DNA from: Choristoneura fumiferana
Taxonomy: Eukaryota > Arthropoda > Insecta > Lepidoptera > Tortricidae
Direction: 5' to 3'
Assembly (NCBI RefSeq): GCF_025370935.1
Contig: NC_133477.1
Span: 20,268,716-20,332,715 of the forward strand
Length of the DNA: 64,000 nucleotides
Shown: positions 10,207-19,270 of the stretch, piece by piece
How the letters are laid out: the number at the start of each line of letters is the position of its first letter
Position numbering within the stretch: position 1 is the first letter of the stretch
Notes under the pieces: model-generated
Seen by the model: only the letters and a program-made list of their open reading frames with translations
Databases searched by the model: none
Told to the model about the DNA's origin: nothing
Program-made: the position numbers and the translations under genes

Positions 10207-10418
10207 AAAAGAGAGAAAAGCGGCATGCAACTTAATTATTTTCATAACATTCACCTTTGTGTAAAGTCGGTCGGCTGCCCTGGGTCGGAAACAGCGAGTA
10301 GAGAGGAAACCGGGATACACCTGCAAATAACGCCATTTTATGTTCTCCATTTAGGTCTATTGTTTATGCCAGAGCAACAAACTAAAGCAGCAGCAAATCG
10401 AGTACTAGGGCATCATAC

Positions 10419-10501
10419 CTTGTTGCAGGTCAGAGGGGGGGCGGGAGCGGGCGCCCCCCGCCGCCCCGCCCAGCATAGCTCCCCTCGATACACCTCACCA
10501 C
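10419..10501 (-). CDS. Probable internal exon (5'-most supported) of the minus-strand gene
   Basis: This 83-bp, extremely GC-rich block stands in an AT-rich setting. On the minus strand it follows TTGTTCACAG and ends before GTATGA. Only the frame that takes two entering bases is open. It reads GEVYRGELCWAGRR, then an Ala-Pro run, then PPLTCNK, ending in phase 0 as required by the exon at 5823. The other two frames stop inside. The match is weaker than for the downstream exons because the block is short and low in complexity (GGCGGGG-type). The plus strand also reads through it in a 108-codon ORF beginning in a family A repeat, which I regard as chance. The missing upstream exon must end in phase 1. 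Confidence 0.6.
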
Positions 10502-10904
10502 CTGTGAACAACCAATAAATTATTAAAATTAATAATTTGAACTCTTTTATGCTGATGATATCCGCGTGGTGATTTATATTGAGAAAAAAGGAATTACTTT
10601 ATTTTAATATCATTCTTCCTTGATTTAAAGTTAGTTTATAAATTGAAAGGAAAAGAGTTTTTTGCTTTAGTAATTTCAATAAGCTACTGTTATTTAGTAA
10701 GTTACATAGAATAAGATTCATAGCTTCGTCATTAAAATTAATTAGTAAAATTTAACCACTTTTCTTTACACAACCGTCTTTCAAAATGAAAATCATTTGT
10801 CAAATGACAATGTGTTCAATAAAAGCTTGAGTGATAAATGGAATAGGTCAACTTGATTTGTCTTTCGTCTTATTCTAGCTGTGGAACCGCGTTTAAAACA
10901 TATT

Positions 10905-11150
10905 ACAATACAATACAATACAATAACTCTTTATTGCACACCAATACAGTAAACAGTACAGAGAAAACAAGTATATACATAGAGATTTTCAAGGTAAGCA
11001 ATAGGCGGCCTTATCGCTTCAGAGCGATCTCTTCCAGGCAACCTTTACAATGGACAGAAATAAGGAATACATTTTAGCAGGTGGTGCAATTTACAGTAGA
11101 TTATAGCTGTATCAAGAATACATAAAACTAACACATACAATACACATACA
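10905..11150 (-). mobile_element. LINE 3' end (polyadenylation region)
   Basis: CTCTTTATTGCACACC is the complement of an AATAAAGAG polyadenylation-type signal. AGGCGGCCTTATCGCT and GCGATCTCTTCCAGGCAACC are landmarks of a common lepidopteran LINE 3' region. An ACAAT repeat at the left is its simple tail. Confidence 0.6.
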
Positions 11151-11301
11151 CAACAAATCTAAACAGATAGATAGGCATATTATAGCGGTTGTATAATTAT
11201 GTTATATTAAATCTATGGTTGAAACAAGGATTGCATAAAAACCAGTAATAAAATTATAATTGTAGATTTAAGACTCGCAAGCTCATACATAACGTTTTCG
11301 C

Positions 11302-11425
11302 TTTTTTTTTATTCGACTGGATGGCAAACAAGCAAGTGGGTCTCCTGATGGTAAGAGATCACCACTGCCCATAGACACCTGCAACAGCCAACCTAGAGGC
11401 CTAAGATGGGATACATCAAATTACT
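11302..11425 (+). repeat. Family B repeat, copy 1 (5' part)
   Basis: Family B starts TTTATTCGACTGGATGGCAA, then GTGGGTCTCCTGATGG and GAGATCACCACCGCCCATA. Longer copies continue to GCACAAGGTCCTACCACC. This copy has only the first 120 bp. Confidence 0.8.
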
Positions 11426-11507
11426 GGCTAAAAAAAGTAAAACAAAATTGACAAATCCCAGTAAAAGCCAAGCTCTGACTACTAATCCTACATCTTGGTT
11501 TAAAAAC

Positions 11508-12057
11508 TGGCCAAGTGCGAGTCGGACTCGCGCACGAAGGGTTCCATACCATCCTCTACACAACATTGGACATTAGCAATAAAACGCCAAAAAAAAGTTT
11601 GTTGTATGGGAAGCCCCCTTAAATATTTATTATATTCTGTTTTTAGTATTGAAAACCTGTGACGGATTTTCTACCGTAAATAAGTCCATCACACCGTCTT
11701 GTCATGTCAGTATGGTTGCAGTATGGTAAGAAATTAAGTTTATGTCTTCGGTATTGTGATAATGATTATTCATCATCATCATCATCATCAGTGTTCGTCC
11801 ACTGCTGGACATAGGCCTCTCCCATGGCACGCCACTGAGCACGATCCTGATCTGATTTATTAATTAATAAATATTTATTTTTGTAATTTAACTACATAAC
11901 TAAATAGCGGCTTTGACAAGACATCCAAATTTCACTGATATACATCTTGTAGTTTTCGAGTAAAATGCCTGTGACATACGGACGGACGGACGGACAGACA
12001 GAGACGGACTTGACGAAACTATAAGGGTTCCGTTTTTGCCATTTTGGAACCCTAAAA
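11508..12057 (-). repeat. Family G repeat, copy 2, split by an RTE tail
   Basis: The left end AACTGGCCAAGTGCGAGTCG and right end CTATAAGGGTTCCGTTTTTG frame the copy. An (ATC)n RTE tail at 11768-11868 interrupts it, so the LINE tail is the younger insertion. An ACGG-type simple repeat at 11981-12003 belongs to the family. Confidence 0.7.
11768..11868 (-). mobile_element. RTE-type LINE 3' tail with (CAT)n, nested in family G
   Basis: Seven CAT/ATC units followed by TCCACTGCTGGACATAGGCC and a short remnant of the element's end, inserted within the family G copy. Confidence 0.75.
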
Positions 12058-12329
12058 ACCAGAATGATAGAATCTCGCATTAAGGTGTGTGGTATCGAAT
12101 ACAGACTCTTAACCAAAGGTGATAAGTGTGATAACTACTATCGGTAGACTTGATGACTAAATAATAGTATGCGTAATTCGGAAGAATTTTAACGACAAAA
12201 CAAACGCCGGTCCGATTATACTTTAATAACCATTTACTAGAATAATTAAAATACGATTTAGCGTTAGCTCAGTTTGCTAGTGTCAAAATGCACTGAACTA
12301 TCAGGGATAAACCAGGTCTTAGAGGCTAA

Positions 12330-12466
12330 GGGGCTCTTTCACTATCCATTGATTAGTTAGCTGGCGGTTAAATGTGATGCCGTCTCCGTCTATTCGAACA
12401 AAACAAATAGAGACGGCATCCTATTTAACCGTCAGTTAACACTAATCTATGTATGGTGAAACAGCC
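12330..12466. mobile_element. Tourist-like (PIF/Harbinger-type) MITE, copy 1
   Basis: A 137-bp palindromic element starting GGGGCTCTTTCACTATCC and flanked by TAA on both sides. It shares TGATGCCGTCTCCGTC with the copies at 22249 and 34083. TWA target duplications and GGG-start inverted repeats are characteristic of PIF/Harbinger elements; no transposase is present. Confidence 0.8.
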
Positions 12467-12512
12467 TAATCTAGATTGCATTTTAATAATCAAGCTTAGG
12501 TGGTTAGGACCT

Positions 12513-12632
12513 GAGGCCGTATTGCCTAAAGTTTCTGACACTCGCGATTGCAATTAAATGACAGATTTTCCATACAAAAACTGTAATTAGATTGCGACCA
12601 CGAGCGTCAGCAACGATAGACAATACGGCCTC
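12513..12632. repeat. Palindromic MITE
   Basis: GAGGCCGTATTGCCTAAAG...CTCGCGATTGCAAT pairs with GATTGCGACCACGAGCGTC...ACAATACGGCCTC. The arms are about 45 bp with some mismatches. Confidence 0.75.
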
Positions 12633-12633
12633 T

Positions 12634-14127
12634 GGTAGGTCTCACATATAGTATGTCATGTCAGTAGACGTCTTATGATGATAATGATGATACCGAAATG
12701 ATGCAGTCAAGTCAAAATATAAACTTAAGATTACGAAACGTCTCCCTTCTTTGAGTAGTTCGTTGTTTGAAATGTGGTTGTAACCCGTATTGAGTAATCG
12801 CTCATTCGTCGATTTGAAAGTGAGAAGCGACACAAAGTACCAGGGCAGCATATTTTGGAAGCTATATTGATATTTTTGTAGGCATGACACGTGACGTCAC
12901 ACGTGGACAGAGACCGATGAGGGAATTATGTATAACTACTTTAGACTTGACTATTCGATGTAGAATGTATATGCAACATGCAACATAGCTTGAAATGTTG
13001 GTACAAAATACAGTAGTTTAGGTTGAAAACATCAAGTAAAAGAATACAGTTTTTTTTTTTTTTTTTTAAGTTTTCGTTTTTGTTATTTTAGTTAAGACGA
13101 AGCAGCGCGACAAATCGACCAAGTTTCGTATTTGAATTCACACATAATTTCAATGAATAAATAATATCTACGGCTCGTTAAAAATCTAAAATGTTTAGGT
13201 AAATTTTTAGACCTTTAACTATGCAACAATTGTAAAATTTATGTAACACTATCTATAGAAACGGCTAGACGGACTGTAAAAATACAGTGTGTCAATTCCA
13301 GTAGCTGCTTAAACCCATGGTTATTAAGATCTTCTAAAACCCGCTTGCACGCACGACATCAATTAAGGTCTAACATACTGTAAGATGCATCGGCCATAGT
13401 ACAATTTTACTCAAGCGAATCAAATTTGTACCCATCTTTTTTTTATTGATTAAAAAACACTGCATCGGCAATCTCGAATGACAGAGTGAAGGAAGCATGA
13501 TAATCCCGACCTGAGCAGACGGCCGATAAAATTAAATATAACCGAGTTTTATGCTTTTTATCAACTGAAGTGTAACCGGTTCTGGCCGAGTGTCTGGAAT
13601 GGAAATGTTTAAACGTCTCGTGGTTCTACGATCCTGGTACGTGTTAGGTCTAGATTCTAGACTTTCTAGACGCACTAGGCTGAAACGGTGGCCTAGGTTA
13701 GGCAAATAGTTTTAGACGCTTTACGTTTATGATTTTACTATTATTCGCAGGAGCTTTTTAACTTTGAAGGATCATGAAAATTGATTTTATACATATAAAA
13801 CAAAATGTTTTTGATAGTTTACTTTACAGGTTTAACAAAAATTTTGTTGATAGTTCAAGGGTGTAATTTTATAACCGCAAATTCTTACCAGGCTTAATAG
13901 AAGAAATAATAGCAGGTACAAATAAAATTTCAGTAAATAATGCATTCTCTACCAAAAAATCAACATCTAGGACACCGCGATCGGTTAATGAACGGTGACG
14001 TAATACGAAGGTCAACAACCCTGTTAATGGTCAACAAACTACCAAAAAAAAGCGCTCTGACCAAATAAAAAAAATGTGTATAACAAGTTGTATTTTTTTC
14101 CACGGAAATGTATGCAAAGAAACGCAC
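12634..14127. other. Unassigned AT-rich sequence
   Basis: No repeat or exon recognised. A 19-T run lies at about 13050-13069 and a perfect CRE-type GTGACGTCAC at about 12889. ORFs in this stretch look like chance. Confidence 0.4.
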
Positions 14128-14368
14128 GCCACGTTTGCAGGTTGGTAGGACCTTGTGCAAGGTCCGCCCGGATTGCTACCACCATCTTGCTCGCTAATCC
14201 TGCCGTGAAGGTGAAATTACTGGCACCTGAGGTATCCCATCTGAGGCCTCTAGGTTGGCAAAGCATCTGCAATCCCCCTGCTGTTGCAGGTGTCTATGGG
14301 CGGTGGTGATCTCTTAACATCAGGAGACCCACGTGCTCGTTTGCCATCCAGTAGAATAATAAAAAAAC
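14128..14368 (-). repeat. Family B repeat, copy 2
   Basis: Reverse-complement copy from GGTAGGACCTTGTGCAAGG to TTGCCATCCAGTAGAATAAT, with the poly(T)-side end preserved. Confidence 0.85.
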
Positions 14369-14483
14369 ACAATTGGCAACCGTTAAAATCATTATAGAAT
14401 CAGGTGAACCTTCATAACCTTGGTATTCGGAGATTCAAAGTCAAATCCGTATCCCACTAATGTAATTAATGAGAAAGTTTGTC

Positions 14484-14556
14484 TTTTTTTATCCAACAGC
14501 TAGCAAACGAGCAGGCGGGTCACCTGATGGTAAGTGATCACCGCCGCCCATGGACA
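14484..14556 (+). repeat. Family B repeat, short variant copy
   Basis: TTTTTTTATCCAACAGCTAG then GAGCAGGCGGGTCACCTGAT and CACCGCCGCCCATGGAC: the diverged subfamily of family B, cut off by the following Helitron-like element. Confidence 0.7.
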
Positions 14557-14564
14557 CCTACAGC

Positions 14565-14762
14565 ATTATTAGGACTGCGGGTGCATTCAGTCTGTTTCTT
14601 TTCACGTCTAAACCGCTGAACCGATTTAGATGAAATTCGGTATACAGATAGTTCAAGTCCCGGGGAAGGACATAGGATAGTTTTAATCCCGGAAAATTGC
14701 ATAGTTCCCGCGGGATAGTGAAAACCGAAATCGACGCGGACGGAGTCGCGGGCAACGGCTAG
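14565..14762 (+). mobile_element. Helitron-like element, 3' portion
   Basis: Contains CTAAACCGCTGAACCGATTT, TTTTAATCCCGGAAAATTGC and the terminal GGACGGAGTCGCGGGCAACG then GCTAGT, the expected 3' hairpin and CTAGT end. Confidence 0.7.
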
Positions 14763-15063
14763 TCTTTAATAATTTAGGTCGTTACAGCACTTACTATGTA
14801 CTTAGAAATTCTACCACAGATTCGGAAAAAATCCTCTTGTTGAGAAGAAACCCGCAAGACTGGACAAAGTTTATTTTTCCAAAAGTAATCAAGACCTAGA
14901 TACATCCTAAATGCAATTTCCACAGAATTACACATTCTTTATTTCTTTTCGCTCAACCCAAAACTAGTTCCTTCACCATTGAACAAAGTACGCTTTCTTT
15001 AGCATTAAATATACTATCGCATAAGATTTACTACCGCTCGCATGTTACTATATGTAGAACAAA

Positions 15064-15150
15064 GAGCCGTGAGAGCCTAACGGTCGGTGTTGCCACAATG
15101 GCGTGACGTCACAAGACAGATGAAGCTGGCAACACTAACATGGCCGCCTA
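15064..15150. promoter_or_regulatory. Inverted TGTTGCCA/TGGCAACA pair around a CRE palindrome
   Basis: GGTGTTGCCACAATGG, then TGACGTCA, then CTGGCAACACTAACATGG lie within 80 bp. TGACGTCA is the consensus CREB/ATF site. This could be a regulatory cluster or the core of a small inverted-repeat element. Confidence 0.3.
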
Positions 15151-15278
15151 ATTAATTGCAAGGGTTATCAGATTTTTTATTAATCACCTCGTGATGTGAA
15201 AGTGACGGTTTTGGGAACCGTTTTTGGACGTTGTTTGCTATAAATTGATTACGAGGAATAAATTAGGCAGAGGTAGTG

Positions 15279-15614
15279 TTTTTATCGGTTCATCATCATC
15301 ATCCCAGCCTATAGACGTCCCACTGATGGGCACAGGCCTTTTCTCAGAACAAGAGGGATTGGGCCATAGTTCCCACGCGGGCCCAGTGCGGATTGGGAAC
15401 TTCGCACGCACCATTGAATCGCTTCGCAGGTTTGTGCAGGTTTCCTCACTATGTTTTCCTTCACCGCAAAGCTCGTGGTAAATTTCAAATGTAATTCCGC
15501 ACATGAATTTCGAAAAACTCAGATGTGCGAGCCGGGGTTTGAACCCACGACCCTCTGCTTGAGAGGCGATAGGTCAAACCACTAGGCCACCACGGCGTCT
15601 TTTTTTTATCGGTT
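15279..15614 (-). mobile_element. tRNA-derived SINE S1, full length, with 12-bp target-site duplication
   Basis: The insertion at 15291-15602 is flanked by identical TTTTTATCGGTT at 15279-15290 and 15603-15614. In the minus direction it starts GCCGTGGTGGCCTAGTGG (A box region), has a GGGTTCAAACCCC B box, then a body, and ends with the RTE-like 3' end and (GAT)n tail. That tail explains mobilisation by the RTE LINE in trans. The long TSD and near-full length suggest a fairly recent insertion. Confidence 0.9.
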
Positions 15615-15763
15615 AGTATAGTAAAAATCTGACATGTCCTACCGGCGCGGCCCTAAGGCGGCCCTAGATAATATAGTCGTATCGGCTTTGTTGTAACAGA
15701 TATAGGACCTGGGCGACCGAACTTCGCGCGCGTGGGCTAAAAGTCGAAAATGCTAGTTTTCCC

Positions 15764-16135
15764 CGAGCTTTACGGTGAAAGAAAACATTGTGAGAAGGAA
15801 GAAACATGCAGTACCCTTAGTGTAAGTTTTCGGTTACAAAATACGACTCGATCGCGTTCGCGTTTAAATCTCAATTTGTATAGAAACACGAACAGCGTCT
15901 CTAGCGGCACGTTTGCGATGTTCGTGTTTCCATACAAATTGAGATTTTAACGCGAACGCGATCGAGACGTATTTTATAACCGAAAACTTACACTAAAAGG
16001 GTACCTACAGAAGCCTGCGGAGCGATACAATGGTGTGTGTGAAGTTCCCAATTAGCACTGAGCCCGCGTGGAATTCTGAGAGGAGGCCTCTGCCCAGCAG
16101 TGGGACGCATATAGGCTGGGATGATGACGATGCTT
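15764..16135 (+). mobile_element. SINE S1 split by a palindromic MITE
   Basis: 15764-15810 (GAGCTTTACGGTGAAAGAAA...) and 16005-16135 (GCCTGCGGAGCGATAC ... CTGGGATGATGACGATG) are consecutive parts of the same SINE as at 15291-15602. They are interrupted by the palindrome at 15811-16004. The A/B-box head is missing. Confidence 0.8.
15811..16004. mobile_element. Palindromic MITE inside SINE S1
   Basis: Long arms starting GTACCCTTAGTGTAAG and ending in the complement CTTACACTAAAAGGGTAC run inward for about 85 bp (TTTTCGGTTACAAAATACG; CGATCGCGTTCGCGTTTAAA). This is a near-perfect 194-bp foldback with no coding capacity. Confidence 0.9.
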
Positions 16136-17277
16136 TTCCAAATCAAAAGGAAAAACATTTTATATAAGTACCTAAGTATTTAGATACTTAAAATAAACCT
16201 CCTTCAGGCAGTAGGCGAGTAAAAAGCTAGCAACCCTACTTTGTTCTCCCGCTACCATGCCCCTTATTCTAACCGTCTCCCATCCCTTGGCTGTACGCCT
16301 ATAATCCAACCTTGTATTGGCATTTCATTAATGTCTCAATTAAATTGCATATACAAGGTGTTAATTAAATAACTGAAAACCAGAAAGTAGTTAGCTCAGA
16401 ATAGAATCGATTACACTGTGTTTTAAATTAGGTTGTGTTTGTGTTATCCCTTTTTTATTGTGCCCAGTCTAAAAGTTACGACTGCAACAGGCGCCAATTA
16501 AATATTTTAGCGAGGTTGTATACCTACTATTTCGATAATTTAATACTGGCCGGTTTACTGTCACTGTACGATTTTCTTCTAAAAACGTCAAAATGCAACT
16601 GACAAATACAAATCATGAATTTAGAGTTAGAAATGAAGTACCTAGAATTACTGACTTAGCAAAACACAAAAATATCTTTCAAATAAATTCAGAAATAAAT
16701 TCAATCAATTTACTTAAAATGAAAAAAAAATCTTTTTTTGGTGTCTGAGGATTTCAGTTAGGTATATAATTAACATCTACTATATTTTTACGTAGATAAA
16801 ATTTATTTAAGAATATAAACTTATAGAAAATACAATCATATACCTAAGAGCTAAATACTACTAAATAATAAATCTACTAGCTAACTTAAATAATATTTTT
16901 ATATTATAAAAAAAGACCGCCTCGAATCGTTCCTGGCGCAAAGGTAGCCTTTGCATCAAGAACGACTCGGAGCGAGAGTCTAATCCCCGGTCCCGCAGCC
17001 GGCGTCCTACCTCTTTAAAAAACAACTTAGCCATATAGGATATATTTACTGCCTTTTTTAACATATTTTTACTGCCTTACCCATACGACTAGAACACGTA
17101 GCACTTACGACGAGAATCGCCCTTAAGTTTTACTCTTTTATGCCATTTTTCGAGTTGGCGGTGTTTGATACAAGAATAAGAATGGAATAACAGAAAAATA
17201 TTTTCTCTTGGGTGTCGTAAAAGGGACCTAATGTGAGAATGGGCAGCAGCTCTCTATTGGCAACTACGAACTCTACT
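16136..17277. other. Unassigned AT-rich sequence with one GC patch
   Basis: Only the patch at about 16915-17005 stands out. On the minus strand it reads FFKEVGRRLRDRGLDSRSES, faintly like the GRRL...QR segment that I associate with insect retrotransposon ORFs. The similarity is too weak to classify. Confidence 0.3.
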
Positions 17278-17284
17278 AAAGCTC

Positions 17285-17420
17285 TACTGTGTGGAAGGCA
17301 AGGCGAAATCACCACACTATTTTCCCAAGAAAGTCGTCATGAAGGTTCACTTGCTGATCGTCATCCGACGCCCACGACCACTGACAAGAGTGTAACTTAG
17401 AAGGAGAACTGCTAAAACAT
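17285..17420 (+). repeat. Family D repeat, copy 1
   Basis: Shares TGTGGAAGGCAAGGCGAAAT, AGTCGTCATGAAGGTTCACT and a final ...AACTTAGAAGGAG with copies at 50222 and 57528. It is probably a LINE 3' region. Confidence 0.65.
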
Positions 17421-17534
17421 TTCGGTCTAATTTGAAGACACCCTGTACGTATAAGGCCGGGGCATGCGGAGATGCCACTTCCTGTCATAAGTTGTCTTGT
17501 GACCTTTAGGTAAATTATGTGACCCTGGTAGTAA

Positions 17535-17625
17535 AGGTGCCGCGTCACCCGCCGCGATCTCTGCCCCGCCGACCTGCGCGCACGCAGGCTACGTGCGCCC
17601 CGCCCGCGCAGTGAGTGTGAAATAG
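17535..17625. promoter_or_regulatory. CpG-rich island
   Basis: About 90 bp of very GC-rich, CpG-rich sequence (CCGCGTCACCCGCCGCGATC; GCGCCCCGCCCGCGCAG) in AT-rich surroundings. A GTGAGT donor-like site follows on the plus strand. It could be a promoter or untranslated first exon; direction is undecided. Confidence 0.3.
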
Positions 17626-17947
17626 TGACGGGTTTTAGCCGTGAGCAGGAAGAATACACAAATAAGTAGGTATTGGGATAAGTTCGCGTTTGTAGATTTG
17701 TTTCTGATTGTAATTTGTTGTTTGCTGTCGTGTTTTATGTTTTGTCTTTTTTGAGTAACTCAGTCAATAAGTTAACATAGTAATAAAGACAACATTCAGG
17801 ATAGAGCGATCTCAACAAGAATAAATAGCAAAAACATGAAAATAATAAATAATTAATATTCTAAATGCGAGAGTAATTTTAAAGTTTAAAGTTTAGTGTC
17901 AGAAATAGATTACGCTTTGGATCATCTACGAGTTCTATTGAAGAGTT

Positions 17948-18006
17948 AAGTATACGGTCTTAAGTCCCCCAAAAATAAGTATACGGGTTTTAACGCCCCC
18001 AAAATT
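17948..18006. repeat. Two-copy tandem repeat, period about 29 bp
   Basis: AAGTATACGGTCTTAAGTCC... is followed directly by AAGTATACGGGTTTTAACGC..., both ending CCCCCAAAA. Confidence 0.85.
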
Positions 18007-18235
18007 CCGGGAAGGCCTCCTGTCACCCCTTCGTCTACAACTTCTAATTTATTCTTCACAACTCTCACAGTTTAATAGGAGAACAATATTTTTTTAGTCC
18101 ATCGTCTCCGGAGCGGTCGGCTTTGTGTTGTATTCGAATACTTATTAGTTTTTTGTTTTATTACTTGAGCTATTCAAATGTGGCATTTATGGTAAAGTTG
18201 TTTTGTTTCTGACGTAATGATGGGTTTAGTTAACA

Positions 18236-18520
18236 TTTTTTTTTAATCGACTGGATGGCAAACGAGCAAGTGGGTCTCCTGATGGTAAGAGATCACCACC
18301 GCCCATAAGCATCTGTAACACCAGGAGTATTGCAGATGCGTTGCCAACCTAGAGGCCTAAGATGGGATAGGTACCTCAAGTGCCAGTAATTTCACCGTCT
18401 GTCTTACTCTCCACGCCGAAACACAACAGTGCAAGCACTGCTGCTTCACGGCAGGATTAGCGAGCAAGATGGTGGTAGCAATCCGGGCGGACCTTGCACA
18501 AGGTCCTACCACCACCTGCA
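18236..18520 (+). repeat. Family B repeat, copy 4 (near full length)
   Basis: Runs from ATCGACTGGATGGCAAACG through CAACCTAGAGGCCTAAGATG and CACGCCGAAACACAACAGTG to CTTGCACAAGGTCCTACCAC. It is about 285 bp and non-coding. Confidence 0.85.
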
Positions 18521-18710
18521 TTTGCACGCTGAGCGTTACATAGAGCGTTTTAAGGTGATTGTTTTGAAGACATAACAAGTATTGATTTTATTAAGATTTA
18601 CAAATTAAATTATATATTACATAAACATAAAAAAGGTATATTAAGTACAATAAAATTAAATAAACTAAAACTATAATAAATCTAAAAATAATTACCTACC
18701 TGCGTGAGTT

Positions 18711-18866
18711 TTGACCCCCGTCCGATGCAAAAATAAGGGACCGATTTTGATGACGGAATTTTTTAAATCAAGAGCTAGTCTAATTGAGATGGTTCTTAGC
18801 TAAGTTTCATAAGAATCGGTTTAGCCGTTCGTGAGATATTGAACTTTAAAGTGACAGGTATCGGTA
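18711..18866 (+). repeat. Family A repeat, diverged copy 4
   Basis: GACCCCCGTCCGATGC, GGTTCTTAGCTAAGTTTCAT and GAGATATTGAACTTTAAAGT identify it. The internal TCTGTCTG segment is deleted. Confidence 0.65.
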
Positions 18867-18929
18867 TAATTCTTAATAAAAAAAAAAACACTATTTCGAG
18901 AACAAATCGAGATATCGCCGTGAAAAGCT

Positions 18930-19010
18930 TGGAGGTGGTGCAAGGGTAGGTACAGCACGCATTCTGGGTTGATGAAGACCAAGGTTCGATTCCCAACTCC
19001 AGCATTTCTT
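18930..19010 (+). mobile_element. tRNA-derived SINE S3 head
   Basis: GGAGGTGGTGCAAGGGTAGG (A-box-like) is followed by AAGGTTCGATTCCCAACTCC (B box). It resembles the S3 copy at 59757-59880. It is not a functional tRNA: the arms cannot fold into a full cloverleaf. Confidence 0.6.
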
Positions 19011-19270
19011 TACTTATAAGTTTTTTTAAACGTCATCAATTTACACTGAGAAAACTCAAGTTTCTGTTGAGCTGCTTCTCATTTATAGTGTAATCCGCGT
19101 TATTGGCTAGCTTCGAGCGCTGTCGAAGGAAATGCAAATCTGGGGATATTGTAAACAAATATCTCGGGGGACAGGAGACGTAGCAACGTCAAAGGTTTGG
19201 GACACGGGCTGTGACTGTTGAACGGTAACTGGTGGGATAGTGCCGCGACACAAAAAATGTAAATACATAT

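Larger units (their letters stand above)
5824..10418 (-). other. Long intron (4.6 kb) of the minus-strand gene
   Basis: The intron holds two family A copies, a family G copy, one full MITE, a related relic, an RTE tail and an ATTCGG-rich tract, listed separately. Segments 6600-8050 and 9300-9690 contain only unassigned sequence and chance ORFs. Confidence 0.55.
1870..10501 (-). other. Gene span: five-exon partial gene, unidentified, probable nuclear protein
   Basis: Exons at 10501-10419, 5823-5660, 4606-4429, 3726-3528 and 1974-1870 join without a frame break into about 242 codons. The phases in/out are 2/0, 0/2, 1/0, 0/1 and 2/1, meaning bases completing and bases left over. Introns are 4595, 1053, 702 and 1553 bp. 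The introns contain repeats, while the exons contain none and are markedly GC-rich, as expected for a conserved gene in a repeat-filled lepidopteran locus. The composite protein has cysteine clusters, a Pro-rich segment and three hydrophobic-K-x-E sites, so a transcriptional regulator is my inference. An ecdysone-induced E93/Mblk-1-like protein is one hunch, but I cannot verify it and give no gene symbol. Both the start codon and the stop lie outside the recognised exons. Confidence 0.75.

Noticed and set aside
10192..10518. Plus-strand 108-codon ORF
   Set aside because: It starts inside a family A repeat and overlaps the minus-strand exon at 10419-10501. It has no splice or domain support.
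14039..14309. Overlapping 77-codon ORFs on both strands
   Set aside because: They lie in a family B repeat that recurs at 18236 and 35437 with different frames.
17309..17659. Minus-strand 116-codon ORF
   Set aside because: It spans a family D repeat and the CpG island. The Arg-rich part is a by-product of GC content.
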